From Rhizobium leguminosarum (GTDB lineage: Bacteria; Pseudomonadota; Alphaproteobacteria; Rhizobiales; Rhizobiaceae), in NCBI RefSeq assembly GCF_017876795.1, contig NZ_JAGIOR010000007.1, positions 124,001-188,000 of the forward strand: 64,000 nt of DNA, given 5' to 3'. The notes under the pieces were generated by a model. That model worked only from the letters and a program-made list of their open reading frames with translations. It was not told where the DNA came from and ran no database searches. Each line of letters starts with the position of its first letter. Position 1 is the stretch's first letter. Shown piece after piece: positions 60,176 to 64,000 of this stretch. The translations under genes were made by a program, and so were the position numbers.

Positions 60176-60883
60176 TCAGTCATCTTCCGGCTCGTCGATG
60201 CCAGCCTCTTGGCCCGCGAATTCATTCCCCGCAAGTGCATGACGGCGGCTAAGCAGCCCGGCATCCTCCAGCCGCTCGAGATCGGGCAGGTCGCGCAGCG
60301 TCTCGAGGCCGAACACCGAAAGAAAATGCCTGGTGGTCACATAGGTGTAGGGCGCACCGGGTGTCGGGCTGCGTGGGCCGGAGCAAAGGAACCCGGCGTC
60401 ACGCAAGCTGGCGATCGTGTCGCGGCTCACTTCCTTGCCGAACATATTGGAGAGCTCGCCGCGGGTCACCGGCTGCAGGTAGGCGATCGCCGCTAGCAAT
60501 GCGGCCTCGTTTTCGGACAGCGATGCGGCAGGGCCACGCGTCGGCGCCTGCGAGGCGCGGATCGCAGACGCGTACGCCGAACGGCTTCGATGCTGCCAGC
60601 CGCCGGCGACCGCGACGATATCATAGGGACGCGAACGCAGTTCCTCGCGCAAATCGTCGATCAAAAGCTCGATGCTGCAGTTTTGACCGACCACGCGCGC
60701 CAAAATCTCACGGCTCACCGGTTCGGCGGCAACAAAAATCACCGCTTCCACCCGCATCATCCATTCCCGCCAGCGCAGTTCCGGCGGCAGATCCTCAAGC
60801 TCGCGATCGAGGAGACCTTCGTCTCCCACACTCGCTTGGACTTTCCGTCTGGATTTCGCCGCGCTCGCCCCCGCCATCGTCAC
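60176..60883 (-). CDS. ScpB-like segregation/condensation protein, plasmid type
   Basis: The 235-residue product has the paired winged-helix organisation of Scp[61 protein letters not shown] and [20 protein letters not shown], all classical ScpB features. It lies after and overlaps by four bases a DUF1403 gene, an arrangement I associate with rhizobial plasmids rather than the chromosomal scpAB locus. ScpB normally links to SMC and ScpA in chromosome compaction; the role of this accessory paralogue is unclear. Confidence 0.85.
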   Translation of the reverse strand: MTMAGASAAKSRRKVQASVGDEGLLDRELEDLPPELRWREWMMRVEAVIFVAAEPVSREILARVVGQNCSIELLIDDLREELRSRPYDIVAVAGGWQHRSRSAYASAIRASQAPTRGPAASLSENEAALLAAIAYLQPVTRGELSNMFGKEVSRDTIASLRDAGFLCSGPRSPTPGAPYTYVTTRHFLSVFGLETLRDLPDLERLEDAGLLSRRHALAGNEFAGQEAGIDEPEDD

Positions 60884-61281
60884 AACCCAAAAATCCGGAA
60901 CGAGGTTCGGCCGGACAGCTCGCGCACCGCGCCAAAACTCTCGAGCCGTTCGAACAGCCGCGTCGCGGCCCAGCGGGACAGATGGCTGCCGGGCGCGGAG
61001 GCCGGCACGGCATCCTCGTCGAGCAGCTTTTCGATGACGACGCCGGCGCCCTTGGTCCGCACCTTCGGCGCCACCGCCAGCAATGTCTCGGCGCGCCGGC
61101 CGATGTCATTGGCCTGTCGCAGGGCCTCGACCGTGCCCGCGACCAGCGCCAGGCACACCGCCCGCGCAAAGCCGGCTTCGCCCTGCCGCACCCTCCCGCG
61201 GCCGCCGATCGTCTTGAACGGGGCACCATAGCGTTCGCCCATCAGCAGCGGCACGCCACATGCCCAGCGACCGTGTTGCAC
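60880..61281 (-). pseudogene. DUF1403 family protein, C-terminal fragment cut by IS5
   Basis: The frame encodes the C-terminal 130 residues of what appears to be a DUF1403 protein: [40 protein letters not shown] and the end [15 protein letters not shown]1403 proteins are usually over 300 residues. Similarity starts at the IS5 border (61268), and the first four codons come from the IS5 repeat. The missing part is not seen on the far side of the IS. Confidence 0.65.
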
Positions 61282-62346
61282 GGATCAGATGGTAATCAGC
61301 ATTTAGCCTTTCAGCAAATGATCAGCTGACACGCTCGTAGTTGGCCCTTCCAAAGGCGGACATACGGTTGAGCGCACTGGCGGCGATGTGCGTTTCGGTG
61401 GTCTGGTTTTCGATGTTCCTGGCGTGCAGCCGGTCACCGATGACCGACTTCCAGCGCCCTATCTGAGTTTCGATCCGGGATCTCTGATTATAACCGGTCG
61501 CGGCCTGCCAGGCCATCCGGCCGTGTTTGGCGATATGCTCGATATGCTGGTTCCGCTGGCAATTGCCGCCGGGAACAGCGTTCTTCGGAGGCGGGACAAC
61601 GACATCGACTTCATGTCCGAAAGCGGCCGCCAGGCAATCTGAAACGCCAGAGCCATCATAGGCGCCGTCTGCCAGAAACCGACCTACCGGTGCATCGACA
61701 CGTTTGAGAAGACTTGGAAGCACGGTCTCGTCGCCAACGTGCTCGGTCGTCAGTTCGGATGCGAGAATGTCTCCGCTGTCAGGATCGAGGGCAAGGTGCA
61801 GCTTTCGCCAGGTCTTACGAGCGCCTTTGGCACCGTGCTTGTGACCGTTCCAGCCAACCTCGCTGTAAACCTTCAGTCCTGTGCTGTCCACGATCAGAGT
61901 GATCGGCTTGTCGGACGCACGGCGCTTTTGTGCCACCTTCAGGCCCATGCCGCGCCGAGAAAGGGTCGAGAAATCCGGCACCGGCAGGGCCAACCCCATC
62001 AGCTTCGCAATCGACCGCATGAAGCCTTGGGTCTGGCGCAACGCCAGGCTGAACGTAACTCGCAGTGTCAGGCAGATCTCGATCGCAAGATCGGAATACC
62101 TGCGCTGTCCGCCTCGCGTCTGGCGCCGTGCCGCCATCCATTCTTGCGCGACATCCTCCGAAACCCAGATCGTCAGATCGCCTCGACGGCGCAGGCTCTC
62201 GTTATACGCCGGCCAGTTCGTAACCCGGTACCGCCCCTTCTGGAATTTGCCACGACGGCTATCGTGAAATTTGTAGGGCATCGGACCGGCTCACAGTTGG
62301 GAAAAATGCGGCAATAGCTCCCCAACACGATCCGTGCAACACGGTC
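61269..62346 (-). mobile_element. IS5-family element (IS903-like), copy 2, 1078 bp
   Basis: The same perfect 18-bp inverted repeats bound this copy, with the same orientation and length as copy 1 at 16475-17552. I noticed only about three base differences (for example near 61436 and 62113). The flanks (CAGC left, GTTC right) again show no target duplication. Confidence 0.9.
61322..62281 (-). CDS. IS5-family transposase (copy 2)
   Basis: This 319-residue transposase matches copy 1 throughout except P/R in RRQTRGGQ, and keeps the DDE residues in TLIVDSTGLKVY, FLADGAYDGSGV and RSRIETQIGRWK. It is full length. Its near identity with copy 1 implies recent duplication or gene conversion. Confidence 0.92.
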   Translation of the reverse strand: MPYKFHDSRRGKFQKGRYRVTNWPAYNESLRRRGDLTIWVSEDVAQEWMAARRQTRGGQRRYSDLAIEICLTLRVTFSLALRQTQGFMRSIAKLMGLALPVPDFSTLSRRGMGLKVAQKRRASDKPITLIVDSTGLKVYSEVGWNGHKHGAKGARKTWRKLHLALDPDSGDILASELTTEHVGDETVLPSLLKRVDAPVGRFLADGAYDGSGVSDCLAAAFGHEVDVVVPPPKNAVPGGNCQRNQHIEHIAKHGRMAWQAATGYNQRSRIETQIGRWKSVIGDRLHARNIENQTTETHIAASALNRMSAFGRANYERVS

Positions 62347-62648
62347 GTTCGTTGCCAAGCCTCGAAGGGAGCAACCAAATAAGCGGGCCCATCAAAGACT
62401 AAATTCCGCTCACTTGCTGATCCCCGCACCAACGCCCCGCCGGTCAGCATTGAACTTATGCGGCATCGTCGAAATCCGGATCCGGTGACTGAAAGACAAC
62501 GCTGAATATCAGCCCATCGGTGATCCGTGCAACAAGCCACATGCCTAGTTTCTCGCCTGCGAGCGTTAAGTTTACGATGCCCCATTGTCGCATGCTGGCA
62601 GCACTTGCTGCTGCCGATCTCCTGTCAGTGGCTCGACGGAAGCCCGGC
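62347..62648 (-). other. Spacer between IS5 copy 2 and the benzoate-CoA ligase gene
   Basis: A short minus-strand frame from ATG 62593 to 62456 encodes about 45 residues (MRQWGIVNLTLAGEKLGMWL and an acidic end SPDPDFDDAA). Its composition looks protein-like, and it lies just downstream of the ligase gene in the same direction, but I do not recognise it and see no strong ribosome site. The rest of the spacer shows nothing. Confidence 0.35.
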
Positions 62649-64000
62649 TCACGTCGCAGGCGCGCTTTCGAGAAGCGCCTGCCGGTCGATCTTTCCTGTT
62701 CCCGTCTTAGGTATCTCGGGCACATATTCGATGATGCGTGGGTATTTGTGAGGCTGCAACTGCGTCTTGACGTAATTCGCAAGATCCTTGGACCTTGCAT
62801 CACTGGCCGCGACGCCCGTGCGCAACTGCACGATCGCCCGCAGCGTCATCCGATGGTCGGGCAGCTTGTGCGCCATCACGGCGCATTCCTGCACGTCCGG
62901 ATGCTCGTTGAGACAGCGCTCGACTTCCAGCGGCCATACCCATTGACCCGAGACCTTGATAAGATCGTCGGCGCGCCCCTGGAAATAATAGTGGCCGTCA
63001 TTTTCGATGAAGCGATCACCGGTATAGATCCAGTCGCCGCGCATCGTTTCGCGCGTCTTGTCGGGTCTGTTCCAGTAGCATGGTGTCGAGGAATGGCCGC
63101 GCACGAACATCAGGCCTTCCTCGCCCGGCTGGGCGGTCTTGCCGTCAGGCGTTTCGAGCCGGATCTCGTATCCGGGGACACGTTTCCCGGCTGATCCGAT
63201 GCGGTGGTCGTCCTTGGTGTTGGAGAGATAAATGTGGAGCATCTCCGTTGAGCCAAGGCCCTCGGTCGGTCCGTGACCAGTCAGGCGCTTCCAGGCGTTG
63301 TAGACATCCTGTGAAAGCACCTCGGCGGCGGACATCGACAGGCGCAGTGACGACAGGTTACGCTTGTCGACATCCTTGCTATGAATGAGCGCCGTGTAGA
63401 GCGTGGGCAGGCCGAAGATCACCGTCGGACGATATTTTTCCACGGCATCGAGAACCGCCTCCGCTCGTGGCTGCCCCGGAAGCAGGAGACTTGTCGCACC
63501 CACCGAGAACGGAAAAAGCAACGAGTTTCCGAAACCATAGGCGAAATAGGCCTTCGGCACCGAGAAGCCAATATCGTCGGGCTGCAGGTCCAGCAGGTGT
63601 TTGCCGAAAGCAAGCTGGCTGTAGGCCATGTCATGGTGGAGATGGACGATACCCTTGGGTCGCCCCGTCGAACCGGAGGAATACATCCAGAACGCCATAT
63701 CGTCCGGTGTCGTGTCGGCGCAATCGAGGGTTTCGGCCAGTCCTTGTAGGAATTCCTCCGACGATACCAGATCGGCGCCGTCGCACGGGCCGTTCACGAT
63801 GATAGTCCGTTCAAGACGCGTGCCTTCAAGTACCTCGCCCGCAAACAGTGTTGCGAAGGCCGACTCGCAGACCGCAACGCGTGCGGCGGTGTCCTTGAGA
63901 AAGTAATTGAGCACGTCCGGCTTTGTCTGGATGTTGAGTAGAACCGGAACAAAGCCAGCGCGGACGGTACCGAAAAAAGCGGCCGGGAAGGTGGGCGTGT
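62649..64000 (-). CDS. Benzoate-CoA ligase family protein (5' end outside the window)
   Basis: The frame is open to the right edge, where it still encodes family sequence (PAAFFGTVRAGFVPVLLN), so the N-terminus lies outside. The visible 450 residues have the AMP-binding motif YSSGSTGRPKGIVH, KAYFAYGFGNSL, the SMSAAEVLS and GSTEMLHIYLSN regions, GDWIYTGDRF and the C-terminal lysine context PKTGTGKIDR. The FAYGFGNS sequence is typical of benzoate- and related aryl-CoA ligases. It activates an aromatic acid with ATP and CoA in the cytoplasm, the first step of the box or anaerobic benzoate pathways. No other pathway gene is visible in the window. Confidence 0.88.
   Translation of the reverse strand, partial: TPTFPAAFFGTVRAGFVPVLLNIQTKPDVLNYFLKDTAARVAVCESAFATLFAGEVLEGTRLERTIIVNGPCDGADLVSSEEFLQGLAETLDCADTTPDDMAFWMYSSGSTGRPKGIVHLHHDMAYSQLAFGKHLLDLQPDDIGFSVPKAYFAYGFGNSLLFPFSVGATSLLLPGQPRAEAVLDAVEKYRPTVIFGLPTLYTALIHSKDVDKRNLSSLRLSMSAAEVLSQDVYNAWKRLTGHGPTEGLGSTEMLHIYLSNTKDDHRIGSAGKRVPGYEIRLETPDGKTAQPGEEGLMFVRGHSSTPCYWNRPDKTRETMRGDWIYTGDRFIENDGHYYFQGRADDLIKVSGQWVWPLEVERCLNEHPDVQECAVMAHKLPDHRMTLRAIVQLRTGVAASDARSKDLANYVKTQLQPHKYPRIIEYVPEIPKTGTGKIDRQALLESAPAT

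Noticed and set aside
1..64000. CRISPR arrays, tRNA and rRNA genes
   Set aside because: I saw no regularly repeated spacer array and no tRNA or rRNA sequence; short tRNA-like segments could be missed without a covariance search.

Overview
The window looks like an accessory replicon or large genomic island of an alphaproteobacterium of the order Hyphomicrobiales, probably a Rhizobium, Sinorhizobium or Mesorhizobium relative. I infer this from the RIT-type recombinase, the DUF736 and DUF1403/ScpB genes typical of rhizobial plasmids, the FixK-type regulator, the EWxEF-like end of the chemoreceptor, the CCUCCUCCC-motif small RNA and the insertion sequence families. The sequence is GC-rich and full of mobile DNA. 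I see at least five insertion sequences with both ends, several fragments, a Tn5053-like tniABQ module, and many genes broken by insertion, deletion, frameshift or stop codon.

Layout. 0-4 kb: end of a helicase resembling the TOTE primase-helicase family, a DUF736 gene, and a RIT integrase whose partner is cut off. 4-7 kb: two tandem PixA/AidA genes, then IS66 and IS5 debris. 7-14 kb: a secreted M16 peptidase, a thioredoxin, a TlpA-like protein split by an IS1031-type element, and a HemN-like radical SAM enzyme. 14-17.5 kb: a truncated IS91-type unit cut by an IS5/IS903-type element; a second near-identical IS5 copy lies at 61.3 kb in the same orientation. 17.6-20 kb: an HD-GYP phosphodiesterase and a probable multi-hairpin anti-Shine-Dalgarno small RNA. 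20-38.6 kb: a low-oxygen and stress cluster with a FixK/FNR-type regulator, a response regulator, Hsp20, BON protein, MBL/beta-CASP protein, acetate kinase, phosphoketolase, a CBS protein, an Mg-type P-ATPase, a universal stress protein, a VIT transporter and others. 39-46 kb: a periplasmic flavin/redox operon (DUF2271, PepSY-flavoreductase, ApbE) facing a two-component system whose kinase is split by an IS630. 46-57 kb: IS110, a nucleotidyltransferase-fold gene, a second IS630, a soluble chemoreceptor, a truncated IS66-type transposase and tniABQ. 57-60 kb: YnfA plus a MerR-controlled membrane/thioredoxin/CcdA operon. 60-64 kb: ScpB and truncated DUF1403, IS5 copy 2, and a benzoate-CoA ligase running off the end.

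How it works together. The clearest functional unit is the 20-38 kb cluster. Five sites matching TTGA-N6-TCAA precede its transcription units, which fits control by the encoded FixK-like protein. Acetate kinase plus phosphoketolase would give ATP from sugar phosphates when respiration is limited, while Hsp20, the stress protein, the BON/CBS proteins and ion transporters fit a dormancy-like response. Three genes of this cluster (type III polyketide synthase, CBS-BON protein, Mg-ATPase) and the nearby EF-hand gene carry inactivating changes, so this copy is partly decayed.

The most striking unexplained signal is a minus-strand transcript candidate at about 19025-18875: four hairpins spaced 37-39 nt apart, each presenting CCUCCUCCC in its loop, the last doubling as an intrinsic terminator, with promoter-like boxes directly upstream.
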